A DNA stretch of 8,660 nt, taken from contig CANQRO010000060.1 in NCBI GenBank assembly GCA_947626205.1, positions 1 through 8,660 of the forward strand. Direction: 5' to 3'. The notes below the pieces were generated by a model, which saw nothing but the letters and a program-made list of their open reading frames with translations, was not told the origin of the DNA and did not search any database. Position numbers and translations under genes: made by a program. Of the stretch, positions 1 to 5,808 are shown piece after piece. Each line of letters opens with the position of its first letter. The first letter of the stretch is position 1. Source of the stretch: an uncultured Clostridia bacterium. Its GTDB lineage: Bacteria; Bacillota; Clostridia; TANB77; CAG-508.

Positions 1-72
1 CGAGGTGACAGGGATCGAACCTGCGGCCTCATGGTCCCAAACCACGCGCTCTACCAACTGAGCCACACCTCG
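1..72 (-). tRNA. tRNA-Pro (anticodon UGG)
   Basis: Read on minus, the sequence folds into a full cloverleaf. The acceptor stem is CGAGGTG with CACCTCG, the D stem is GCTC/GAGC, and the anticodon stem CGTGG/CCATG closes the seven-base loop TTTGGGA. This places TGG at positions 34-36. The T arm is GCAGG-TTCGATC-CCTGT. C1-G72 pairing is typical of bacterial tRNA-Pro. The 3' end coincides with the window edge, so whether CCA is encoded cannot be seen. It is transcribed away from the neighbouring tRNA-Arg. Confidence 0.97.
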
Positions 73-104
73 AAATATAATTAATAAAAATAAACTGCCT
101 ATAT

Positions 105-133
105 AATATAGCACAAAAATAGAATGTTTGCAA
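105..133 (-). promoter_or_regulatory. Promoter of tRNA-Pro
   Basis: On minus, TTGCAA (128-133) is followed by exactly 17 bases and TATATT (105-110). The TG two bases upstream of the -10 makes it an extended -10. It lies 33 bases before the mature tRNA 5' end, leaving room for a short leader removed by RNase P. Inferred from the motif only. Confidence 0.7.
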
Positions 134-161
134 TATATTTTCTAAATTTTATACAAATTAC

Positions 162-190
162 TTGAAATTTAGTTAAAAAATCAGTATAAT
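162..190 (+). promoter_or_regulatory. Promoter of tRNA-Arg
   Basis: TTGAAA (162-167), a 17-base spacer and a perfect TATAAT (185-190) stand 16 bases before the tRNA-Arg 5' end. It is a near-consensus housekeeping sigma promoter, back to back with the tRNA-Pro promoter. Confidence 0.8.
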
Positions 191-206
191 AGAAATGTTA
201 TAAGAT

Positions 207-283
207 GTGCCTGTAGTTTAGCTGGATAGAATGGCAGGCTACGAACTTGCAGATCGGGGGTTCGAATCCCTCCAGGCACACCA
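207..283 (+). tRNA. tRNA-Arg (anticodon ACG)
   Basis: A complete cloverleaf of 77 bases, including an encoded CCA. The acceptor stem is GTGCCTG with CAGGCAC, discriminator base A at 280 and CCA at 281-283. The anticodon stem GCAGG/CTTGC surrounds the loop CTACGAA, giving anticodon ACG; its A34 would be edited to inosine by TadA in bacteria (family knowledge). The T arm is GGGGG-TTCGAAT-CCCTC. It has its own promoter and a terminator hairpin starting nine bases after the CCA, so it is a single-gene transcript. Confidence 0.97.
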
Positions 284-291
284 CACTATAA

Positions 292-339
292 AAACCATAC
301 AAAATATTGAAATATCAATATTTTATATGGTTTATTTTT
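292..339 (+). terminator. Terminator after tRNA-Arg
   Basis: AAACCATA (292-299) pairs with TATGGTTT (326-333), and AAAATATTGA (301-310) pairs with TCAATATTTT (315-324). A single C/A mismatch lies between the two stems and a four-base loop at 311-314. The downstream sequence ATTTTTATT supplies the T run. Read on minus the hairpin ends in TTTTTATAG, so it may also serve the convergent DUF1893 gene, though less well. Confidence 0.8.
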
Positions 340-369
340 ATTAAATTAATGTAATAATTCTACAAATAC

Positions 370-777
370 CTATAAATTTAATAACTCTCTATAAATAACA
401 TTTATATCATTTTCATCCTTATATCTATTTTCCATAGGACACATACCTGTCTTAGTTTGATTTATAATATATTCAACTTTTTCCTTATATTCATATTTAA
501 TATGATTTTTTTCTAAAACAGGAATTGCATATTCACTTATAATATCTGCATAAATTTCTTTAACTCCTGCAACTGTTAAGAGGCTTCCTGCTACTTTTCC
601 AATTACCTTATCAGCAACAATAGCACCTTTTAATGCATTTGGATTTTGTGTTAATATATCTTTTATATCCTTTATTCTATCTTGATAATATTCTTTTATT
701 TCTCCATTTTCATAAGCTACAACTAATGAAGCGTTTTTTTGATTTAAAATTTTTTTAACTTCTTCTAATTTATTCAT
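370..777 (-). CDS. DUF1893 / TM1506-like protein (deaminase-like fold)
   Basis: A 135-residue soluble protein that I recognise as the DUF1893 family, which includes Thermotoga TM1506. The characteristic blocks are present: NASLVVAYENGEI near residues 15-27, the helix ALKGAIVADKVIGKVAG (48-64), GVKEIYADIISEYAIPVL (71-88), and the late TGMCPME segment with Cys113 (110-116). From family knowledge, the structure resembles the cytidine deaminase fold, but the classical HAE...PCxxC zinc motif is absent here, with ADKVIGK in the equivalent helix. A catalytic role is therefore unproven and the substrate unknown. The ATG at 777 is preceded by AAAGGA with a nine-base gap. It has its own promoter at 847-875 and runs convergently toward tRNA-Arg. 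Length is usual for the family. Family assignment is fairly sure; function is not. Confidence 0.87.
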   Translation of the reverse strand: MNKLEEVKKILNQKNASLVVAYENGEIKEYYQDRIKDIKDILTQNPNALKGAIVADKVIGKVAGSLLTVAGVKEIYADIISEYAIPVLEKNHIKYEYKEKVEYIINQTKTGMCPMENRYKDENDINVIYRELLNL

Positions 778-846
778 CTAATGGATTCCTTTCTCTGTAC
801 TATAAAAAGTAATTAAATTTTTATCTAATAACATATTAGTATTATT

Positions 847-875
847 ATAATATGACAACTTTAGTACCTTGTCAA
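847..875 (-). promoter_or_regulatory. Promoter of the DUF1893 gene with embedded dyad
   Basis: On minus, a perfect TTGACA (870-875), 17-base spacer and TATTAT (847-852) form a strong housekeeping promoter, leaving a leader of about 60 bases. The -35 and spacer contain an inverted repeat, TGACAA and TTGTCA (853-858 and 869-874) separated by ten bases, which could be an operator. Confidence 0.8.
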
Positions 876-893
876 TATTTCTAAAATTATAGC

Positions 894-943
894 AAAAAAA
901 GCAATACAAACATTGAGAACCCAATATCTGTATTGCTTTTTTT
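894..943 (-). terminator. Terminator of the 44-codon gene (symmetric)
   Basis: GCAATACA (901-908) and TGTATTGC (929-936) form an eight-base-pair stem, with an inner ATTG/CAAT pairing in the loop. It is flanked by A7 at 894-900 and T7 at 937-943. On minus this reads as a stem followed by T7, 37 bases after the stop codon at 980, so it should end the small-gene transcript. The symmetry would let it work on plus too, but I see no plus gene using it. Confidence 0.85.
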
Positions 944-979
944 AAAAGTATTGATATCTTCATTCAGTAATACAATATT

Positions 980-1114
980 TTAATAATATTTTAAAGTGTC
1001 TTCAATGACATCACGAATACAAGACAAATCTTCATTATTTTCGTTAATTAAAAAATCGTATTGGTTTGATTCATTTTTGTAAACATCGATAGTAATTCTA
1101 CCTAATTCTTTCAT
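980..1114 (-). CDS. Small protein of 44 residues, unknown function
   Basis: Reading minus from ATG at 1112-1114 gives an open frame of 44 codons ending in TAA at 980-982. It begins MKELGRITIDVYKNES and ends CIRDVIEDTLKYY. The Shine-Dalgarno AAAAGGAGG (1121-1129) is among the best in the window and stands six bases before the ATG. A strong terminator follows, and a TATAAT at 1169-1174 may be its -10. The pattern suggests a beta hairpin (residues about 6-24) followed by an acidic amphipathic helix (about 30-44). There is no signal peptide or membrane segment. One cysteine is present at residue 32. I do not recognise the family. It may alternatively be read through from the oxidoreductase gene, since no terminator separates them. 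Calling it a real gene rests on the signals and coding-like composition. Confidence 0.72.
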   Translation of the reverse strand: MKELGRITIDVYKNESNQYDFLINENNEDLSCIRDVIEDTLKYY

Positions 1115-1120
1115 AAATTT

Positions 1121-1129
1121 CCTCCTTTT
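1121..1129 (-). promoter_or_regulatory. Strong ribosome binding site of the 44-codon gene
   Basis: AAAAGGAGG on minus, six bases before an ATG. This near-perfect anti-16S match is the main evidence that the small frame is translated, and it fixes its start. Confidence 0.8.
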
Positions 1130-1168
1130 CATTTGTTTTCAACACTTGAATAAAATTTAAGCATAACT

Positions 1169-1174
1169 ATTATA
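1169..1174 (-). promoter_or_regulatory. Possible -10 for the 44-codon gene
   Basis: TATAAT on minus, about 55 bases before the small-gene ATG. No convincing -35 lies 16-18 bases upstream (the best is AAATAT or TAAATA), so this is weak. In such A+T-rich DNA the hexamer alone is common. Confidence 0.3.
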
Positions 1175-1268
1175 AGATAGCAACAAAAATAATATTTATA
1201 GTACAAAAGAAGAATGAAGTGGAAAGCTATATTAAATATAAAAAATATTAATAATTAAATTAATCGTA

Positions 1269-2777
1269 TTACTCAGTAATGTCTAAAGAAATTAAATCTA
1301 TATCCTTTATGCTAGGTGCATATAAAGATTTACCAGTATAACTAAAACGAGATCCATGGCAAGGGCAATCCCAAGTTTTATCTAAATTGTTCCAAGAAAG
1401 TTCACAACCAAGATGCGTACAAACTGGTTTTAATGCATAATATTTCCCATTAGTATCGCAATAAATACCTATTTTAGTTCCATTTATTTCTATAATTTTA
1501 CCTTCGTCTTTACCTACTTCAGATAAAGTTTCCTTAGGAATTTTAAACTTATCTAAAATAAGAGAATCAGTAGTTTGCTTTAGCATATTAACAAATTCTG
1601 TACCATTTTCAATAGGTTTAAAACGTGTAGAAATAAAAGTTTCCGCATACGGATTTTCCTTATCTTGAATAAAATCAGAAATAATATTTGCTGCAACATG
1701 AGAAGTTGTCATACCCCATTTTTTAAAACCAGTTGCAACATACATATTAGGCATAATTGTAGAAAATTTACCAATATAAGGAACCTTATCTAAAGAAATG
1801 CAATCTTCAGTATTCCAACGATATAATATATTCGCATCTGGGAAGAGAGATTTTGCATAATTTTCTAAATTCAAGTAACAATCAGATAAATCCATATCAG
1901 CACCGGTCTTATGTTCAGAGCCTCCTAAAATAACCATTCTAGTATTATTATAAGGAACAGTTCTAAAGGAAGCAATAGGGGTCTTAGTATTAATGTACAT
2001 ACCATCAAATAATGGAGCATTTGTTGTAAAACCAATAAGATAAGAAGTCTCTTGGTACATCTTTAAAAAATAAAAACCAGGAGCATTAATAATAGGATAA
2101 TGGCAAGCAAGAACAACATATTTAGCAGTAACAGTATTATTTTCAGTTTTAACATTATACAATTTATCATTTTTCTTTACATCATAAACTTTAGAATTTT
2201 CATAAATACTACCACCATTTTTAATAATTAATTTACACAAGGCATTAACATATTTTAGTGGATGAAATTGTGCTTGATTGGGAAATTTTATTGCAGCTAA
2301 AATATCAAAAGGAAGCTGAATATCTGTAACATATTCAGCAGGAAAGCCTAAGTTTTGTACATCTTGAACTTCATGCTTTATTTTAGAAACTTCATCTTCT
2401 AAAGTAGTATAAACATAATTATCTTGAACTTCAAAGTCACAATTTATATTCTCTTCTTCAATAATTTGCTTAATTTGATGTAATGCTTGTTCATTTGCTT
2501 CTAAATAACTCTTTGCAAATTCTTTAGAAAAATTATTAGTTAAATAATGATAAAAAAGACCATGTTGAGAAGTAATTTTGGCAGTAGTATTACCAGTAGT
2601 TTGATGAGCAATTTTATCTTTCTCCAAAATACAAACTTTGTATCCACTTTTAGATAGCAAATAAGCAGTAACAATCCCAGTAATACCACCACCAATAATA
2701 CAAACATCCGTAGAAATATCATTTTTTAAAGAATCATAAGAATCAAATTTTACAGAATCAATCCAATAAGAACTCAT
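1269..2777 (-). CDS. FAD-dependent oxidoreductase with C-terminal Rieske [2Fe-2S] domain
   Basis: A 502-residue protein of the family represented by Bacillus YhfW. The N-terminal part is a DAO-type flavoprotein. Its dinucleotide-binding motif is DVCIIGGGITG (24-34, G29/G31/G34), with the ribose-binding acidic residue near E52 and the TTGNTTAK segment at 60-67. The late flavin-contact region is MYVATGFKKWGMTTS. The C-terminal domain (about 415-502) is a full Rieske domain: CTHLGC (C453, H455, C458) and CPCHGS (C471, C473, H474). The predicted cluster ligands are C453, H455, C471 and H474, and C458-C473 would form the usual disulfide. There is no signal peptide, so it is likely cytoplasmic. The substrate cannot be told from sequence. 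The ATG at 2777 has TAGGAGG about six to seven bases upstream. It is separated from rlmH by a terminator and so has its own promoter. Confidence 0.95.
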   Translation of the reverse strand: MSSYWIDSVKFDSYDSLKNDISTDVCIIGGGITGIVTAYLLSKSGYKVCILEKDKIAHQTTGNTTAKITSQHGLFYHYLTNNFSKEFAKSYLEANEQALHQIKQIIEEENINCDFEVQDNYVYTTLEDEVSKIKHEVQDVQNLGFPAEYVTDIQLPFDILAAIKFPNQAQFHPLKYVNALCKLIIKNGGSIYENSKVYDVKKNDKLYNVKTENNTVTAKYVVLACHYPIINAPGFYFLKMYQETSYLIGFTTNAPLFDGMYINTKTPIASFRTVPYNNTRMVILGGSEHKTGADMDLSDCYLNLENYAKSLFPDANILYRWNTEDCISLDKVPYIGKFSTIMPNMYVATGFKKWGMTTSHVAANIISDFIQDKENPYAETFISTRFKPIENGTEFVNMLKQTTDSLILDKFKIPKETLSEVGKDEGKIIEINGTKIGIYCDTNGKYYALKPVCTHLGCELSWNNLDKTWDCPCHGSRFSYTGKSLYAPSIKDIDLISLDITE

Positions 2778-2812
2778 AATAAACCTCCTAAATATTACTT
2801 TTTAATTATAAA

Positions 2813-2828
2813 AATTATAGCTATAATT
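2813..2828. promoter_or_regulatory. 16-bp perfect palindrome upstream of the oxidoreductase
   Basis: AATTATAGCTATAATT reads the same on both strands and lies 36-51 bases before the start codon. It contains a TATAAT on minus. A second TATAAT (2805-2810 region, minus) follows and is 17 bases from a poor -35 TGTTTA. The palindrome may be an operator, or chance in A/T sequence. Confidence 0.4.
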
Positions 2829-2877
2829 AAACAGTTTTTAATATATACTAGGTTTTCCCAAAAAAAGAAAAACATAC

Positions 2878-2907
2878 AAAAAAACAAGCCTTATAAAAAG
2901 ACTTGTT
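2878..2907 (-). terminator. Terminator after rlmH
   Basis: On minus, AACAAGTC (2900-2907) pairs with GGCTTGTT (2883-2890), including one T-G pair, around a nine-base loop. A run of at least five further T residues follows. It lies 45 bases after the rlmH stop codon and closes the murA-walJ-rlmH transcript before the oxidoreductase gene. Confidence 0.85.
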
Positions 2908-2951
2908 CTTAACTTTATATAATGTTTTATAATTATTAAATAAACTTAAAT

Positions 2952-3434
2952 TTACCAATGATAAGTTTCACCTTTTGAAATTTTAAAAGCACGAAATAAC
3001 TGTTCAAGTAAAAACAAACGTATTAGTTGGTGAGGGAAAGTCATCTTAGAAAAACAAATCATTTCTTTAGCTTGTTTTCTTAAAATATCATGCAAACCAA
3101 GTGTACCACCAATTACAAAAGTAATGTTACTATTAAAATTTAAAGCGATATCATCAATTTTTGAAGAAAAATCCTCACTAGATAATTCTTTTCCTTTTAA
3201 ATCTAAACAAATTAAATAAGAATCTTTTTTTAGATGTTCTAAAATTCTGTTACATTCTTTTTCTGTAATATCTTCTATAATAGAGGAATTAATCTTATTT
3301 GGTAATTTTTCATCTGCTACTTCTATAATAGAAATATTGCAATATTTAGATAACCTTTTTTTGTACTCTGAAATAGCAGATTGCAAATAGCTTTCCTTTA
3401 TTTTTCCAACACAAATAACGTTAATATTTAGCAT
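2952..3434 (-). CDS. rlmH: RlmH, 23S rRNA pseudouridine-1915 N3-methyltransferase
   Basis: A SPOUT-class methyltransferase of 160 residues, the usual family length. The family uses S-adenosylmethionine to methylate N3 of pseudouridine 1915 in helix 69 of 23S rRNA within the assembled 70S ribosome. Visible family marks are the start INVICVGKIKESY (4-16), the SAM-binding loop FVIGGTLGL (106-114), and the trefoil-knot tail FSKMTFPHQLIRLFLLEQ (128-145) followed by FRAFKISKGETYHW (147-160). The final residue is Trp where many homologues have Lys, a minor variation. It starts nine bases after the walJ stop; its Shine-Dalgarno AAGGAG (3440-3445) overlaps the walJ TAA, which predicts translational coupling. 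It is last in its transcript, followed by a clear terminator. Confidence 0.98.
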   Translation of the reverse strand: MLNINVICVGKIKESYLQSAISEYKKRLSKYCNISIIEVADEKLPNKINSSIIEDITEKECNRILEHLKKDSYLICLDLKGKELSSEDFSSKIDDIALNFNSNITFVIGGTLGLHDILRKQAKEMICFSKMTFPHQLIRLFLLEQLFRAFKISKGETYHW

Positions 3435-3443
3435 AAAAACTCC

Positions 3444-4265
3444 TTATAAATTAATAGCTTCCCTAATTACCGTATCCTCAATTTCAACTGCACCTGTTAT
3501 AGAATCTCTATTAGCAATTTGAATATCTATATCATTTTCAGAATGATTAGAAAGCTGAAGTTCTTCTGTAACAGAACGACGAGCAAGTTCTGGAAAATTA
3601 TTTTCTTTACTCAAATGACCAAGCATAACACTTTGCAAACCAGAATCTATTAAGTGAGATATAGTTTTTCCAGCAATTTGATTTGACAAATGTCCATCAG
3701 GTCCAGCAATTCTAACTTTTAAAGGATATGGATAACGAGAACATTTTAAAACTTCTGGTTCATAATTAGCTTCAAGTAATAAAAATTTACTGTTCTCTAA
3801 GCAATTCATAATATTAGTAGTCATATGACCAATATCTGTTGCAACGCTAATTTTTTCTTTATTATGAAAAAAGTTGAATCCACAAGGATCAGCGGCATCA
3901 TGTGGAATTGAAAAAGAATGAATTGAAATATCTCCAATTTCAAAATCCTCATTAGTTATAAAAAAATTTTGTAAGCTGTCATCTATTTTATCTCTTTGTG
4001 TAGGCATAGCGTCCCAAGTTTTTTTATTAGCATAAACAGGAATATGATATTTAGAAGAAATTGTACCTAAACTCTGTATATGGTCAGAATGCTCATGAGT
4101 AACTAAAATAGCGTCAATTTCTGAAATATCCGTATTAGTAGATGATAAACCATCTATAATTTTTTTAGCACTAACACCACTATCAATTAAAATTTTAGTA
4201 TTTTGACTTGATAATAATAAGCTATTACCTGTACTGCCACTATATAAGCTATAAAACTTTAGCAT
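3444..4265 (-). CDS. walJ: WalJ/YycJ-like metallo-beta-lactamase-fold hydrolase
   Basis: A 273-residue MBL-fold protein matching the WalJ/YycJ family in length and layout. The N terminus has the family strand pattern FYSLYSGSTGNSLLL (4-18) and ILIDSG (25-30). The metal motif THEHSDH gives H57, H59, D61 and H62. Further likely ligands are H122 in IPHDAADP, D144 in VATDIGH, and H192 or H217 in DGHLSNQ and LGHLSKENN. The family is thought to hydrolyse phosphodiester bonds, probably in nucleic acid. In Bacillus and relatives the gene belongs to the WalRK cell-wall locus, with rlmH often nearby; here walR and walK are not adjacent. The ATG at 4265 has AAAGGAAG seven bases upstream. It lies 48 bases after murA with no terminator between, and is coupled to rlmH. 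Exact substrate is unknown. Confidence 0.87.
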   Translation of the reverse strand: MLKFYSLYSGSTGNSLLLSSQNTKILIDSGVSAKKIIDGLSSTNTDISEIDAILVTHEHSDHIQSLGTISSKYHIPVYANKKTWDAMPTQRDKIDDSLQNFFITNEDFEIGDISIHSFSIPHDAADPCGFNFFHNKEKISVATDIGHMTTNIMNCLENSKFLLLEANYEPEVLKCSRYPYPLKVRIAGPDGHLSNQIAGKTISHLIDSGLQSVMLGHLSKENNFPELARRSVTEELQLSNHSENDIDIQIANRDSITGAVEIEDTVIREAINL

Positions 4266-4313
4266 TTGTATACTTCCTTTGCTTTTTCTATTTTAAAACT
4301 AATATTAAATAAA

Positions 4314-5612
4314 CTATTCTGGTAAATCAACAAGATGATTGTTTGGATCATCCTCTTTAACTCGAGTAATATTAGCACCAAGTTTTCTGAATTTCTCTTC
4401 AATATTTTCATATCCGCGATCAATATGCTCTAAATTATGAATTTCTGTTATACCATCAGCACATATGCCAGCAATAATCAAAGCAGCACCAGCTCTTAAA
4501 TCAGTAGCTGAAACAGGAGCACCATACAAAGTACTAACACCTTCGAAAATAGCAGTTTTACCTTGAGATGTAATTTTTGCTCCCATTTTATTTAATTCAT
4601 CAGTATATTGAAAACGAGATTCCCAAATACTTTCATTAATAATACTAGTACCATTTGCCATAGATAAAACAACACCCATTTGAGGTTGTAAATCTGTAGG
4701 GAAACCTGGATAAGGTAATGTTTTAATATTGGCTTTTGTAGGTCTTTTATTACACCATACGTGAATAGTATCACCATCTAATTCTTCAGCATGAGCACCG
4801 ATTTCCAATATTTTTGCAGTAATACATTCAAGGTGTTTTGTTATACAATTTCTTATAATAATATCTCCATGTGAAGCAACAGCTGCAAGCATAAATGTAC
4901 CGGCTTCAATTTGATCTGGAACAACTGAATAAGTTATATTGCCTTCCAATTTTTGAACGCCATTAATTTTAATAACATCAGTTCCAGCACCACGAACATC
5001 AGCACCCAAAGCATTTAAGAAGTTTGCAACATCAACAATATGAGGCTCTTTAGCTGGATTATCTATAATAGTAGTTCCTTCTGCTAAAACAGAAGCAAGC
5101 ATAATATTAATAGTTGCTCCAACAGAAACAATATCCATATAAATATTAGTACCAATTAATTTTTCTCTTGTAGCCTTAATTATACCTTGCCCAACTTCAA
5201 CCTTAGCACCTAAAGCTTCAAAACCTTTTATATGTTGGTCAATTGGTCTTGCACCCAACTTACATCCGCCAGGCATACCAACTTGAACTTCACCACATCT
5301 ACCTAAAAGAGCACCAATTAAATAATAAGAGGCGCGAAATTTCCTTGTTAATTCAATAGGAGCTTGAGTACATGAAATATTTCTAGAATCTATAGTTATA
5401 GCATTATTACTAATCCATGTTATTTTTGCTCCTAAGTTTTCAATAATTTCACAGAGTAATTTTACATCACTAATATTAGGCAAATTTTCAATAGTAGTAA
5501 TACCATCTATTAGTAAAGCAGCAGGTAAAATAGCAACAGCTGCATTTTTTGCACCATTAATTGTTACTTCTCCTTTGAGAGGCGTTTTTCCTTTAATCAC
5601 TAATTTATCCAA
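4314..5612 (-). CDS. murA: MurA, UDP-N-acetylglucosamine 1-carboxyvinyltransferase
   Basis: MurA transfers enolpyruvate from PEP to UDP-GlcNAc, the first committed cytoplasmic step of peptidoglycan synthesis. The 432 residues cover the whole EPT-fold enzyme. Visible sites are NGAKNAA with K22 and N23, the active-site loop GMPGGCKLGARPIDQH with catalytic C117 and R122 (112-127), D307 in YPGFPTDLQPQ (301-311), and DLRAGAALI (371-379). Because the loop residue is Cys rather than Asp, fosfomycin sensitivity would be expected (family knowledge). The start codon is TTG (5610-5612, minus): GGAGG stands seven bases upstream and no in-frame ATG fits. Transcription probably starts from 5665-5693 inside a long inverted repeat. 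The gene heads the murA-walJ-rlmH group. Confidence 0.98.
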   Translation of the reverse strand: MDKLVIKGKTPLKGEVTINGAKNAAVAILPAALLIDGITTIENLPNISDVKLLCEIIENLGAKITWISNNAITIDSRNISCTQAPIELTRKFRASYYLIGALLGRCGEVQVGMPGGCKLGARPIDQHIKGFEALGAKVEVGQGIIKATREKLIGTNIYMDIVSVGATINIMLASVLAEGTTIIDNPAKEPHIVDVANFLNALGADVRGAGTDVIKINGVQKLEGNITYSVVPDQIEAGTFMLAAVASHGDIIIRNCITKHLECITAKILEIGAHAEELDGDTIHVWCNKRPTKANIKTLPYPGFPTDLQPQMGVVLSMANGTSIINESIWESRFQYTDELNKMGAKITSQGKTAIFEGVSTLYGAPVSATDLRAGAALIIAGICADGITEIHNLEHIDRGYENIEEKFRKLGANITRVKEDDPNNHLVDLPE

Positions 5613-5619
5613 TATGAAA

Positions 5620-5624
5620 CCTCC
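5620..5624 (-). promoter_or_regulatory. Ribosome binding site fixing the murA TTG start
   Basis: GGAGG on minus, seven bases before TTG at 5610-5612. The only nearby ATG (in TTATGGAGG) is out of frame and overlaps the binding site, so TTG must be the initiator. Confidence 0.85.
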
Positions 5625-5633
5625 ATAAAATAA

Positions 5634-5663
5634 TTTAAGGTATCGTAATAACGATACCTTAAA
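5634..5663. repeat. Inverted repeat (13-bp arms) at the murA transcription start
   Basis: TTTAAGGTATCGT (5634-5646) and ACGATACCTTAAA (5651-5663) are perfect complements around the four-base loop AATA. The repeat lies between the predicted murA -10 (5665-5670) and the ribosome binding site, covering the predicted start point (about 5657-5659). A DNA operator is the reading I prefer. Alternatively, in transcripts arriving from spoIIR it would form a hairpin followed by a modest T-rich stretch (ATTATTTTAT on minus), acting as a weak terminator. Confidence 0.85.
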
Positions 5664-5664
5664 A

Positions 5665-5693
5665 AATATATCATAAACACAAAGGTTTTACAA
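5665..5693 (-). promoter_or_regulatory. Promoter of murA
   Basis: On minus, TTGTAA (5688-5693), 17 bases, then TATATT (5665-5670) preceded by TGA, an extended -10. It gives murA a start independent of spoIIR, as expected for an essential vegetative gene behind a sporulation gene. Confidence 0.7.
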
Positions 5694-5773
5694 CTACTTT
5701 TTCTAAAATTGAAATATAAATAGTATACAAAAACTTAAAACGTGAATACATCCAATTAAAATTAGAATTATCT

Positions 5774-5808
5774 AACAATAATAATAGATGATTACCGTTA
5801 CTATTGTT
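5774..5808 (-). terminator. Possible weak terminator of spoIIR
   Basis: On minus, AACAATAGTAA (5798-5808) pairs with TTATTATTGTT (5774-5784) with one G-T pair around a 13-base loop. The first arm contains the spoIIR stop codon. The stem is nearly all A-T and is followed by AGATAATTCTAATTTT, not a clean T run, so termination would be inefficient. Confidence 0.3.

Noticed and set aside
778..963. A 61-codon minus-strand open frame directly before the DUF1893 gene.
   Set aside because: It has no ribosome binding site, runs through the strong terminator at 894-943 and contains the DUF1893 promoter, so it is unlikely to be translated.
1200..1268. A possible terminator after the oxidoreductase gene, including the palindrome ATTACTGAGTAAT at its stop codon.
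   Set aside because: The stems are short or all A/T and no T run follows at the right distance. Readthrough into the 44-codon gene stays possible.
2540..2722. A leucine- and valine-rich 60-codon minus frame inside the oxidoreductase gene.
   Set aside because: It is an alternative phase of the FAD-binding region, with no separate start signals.
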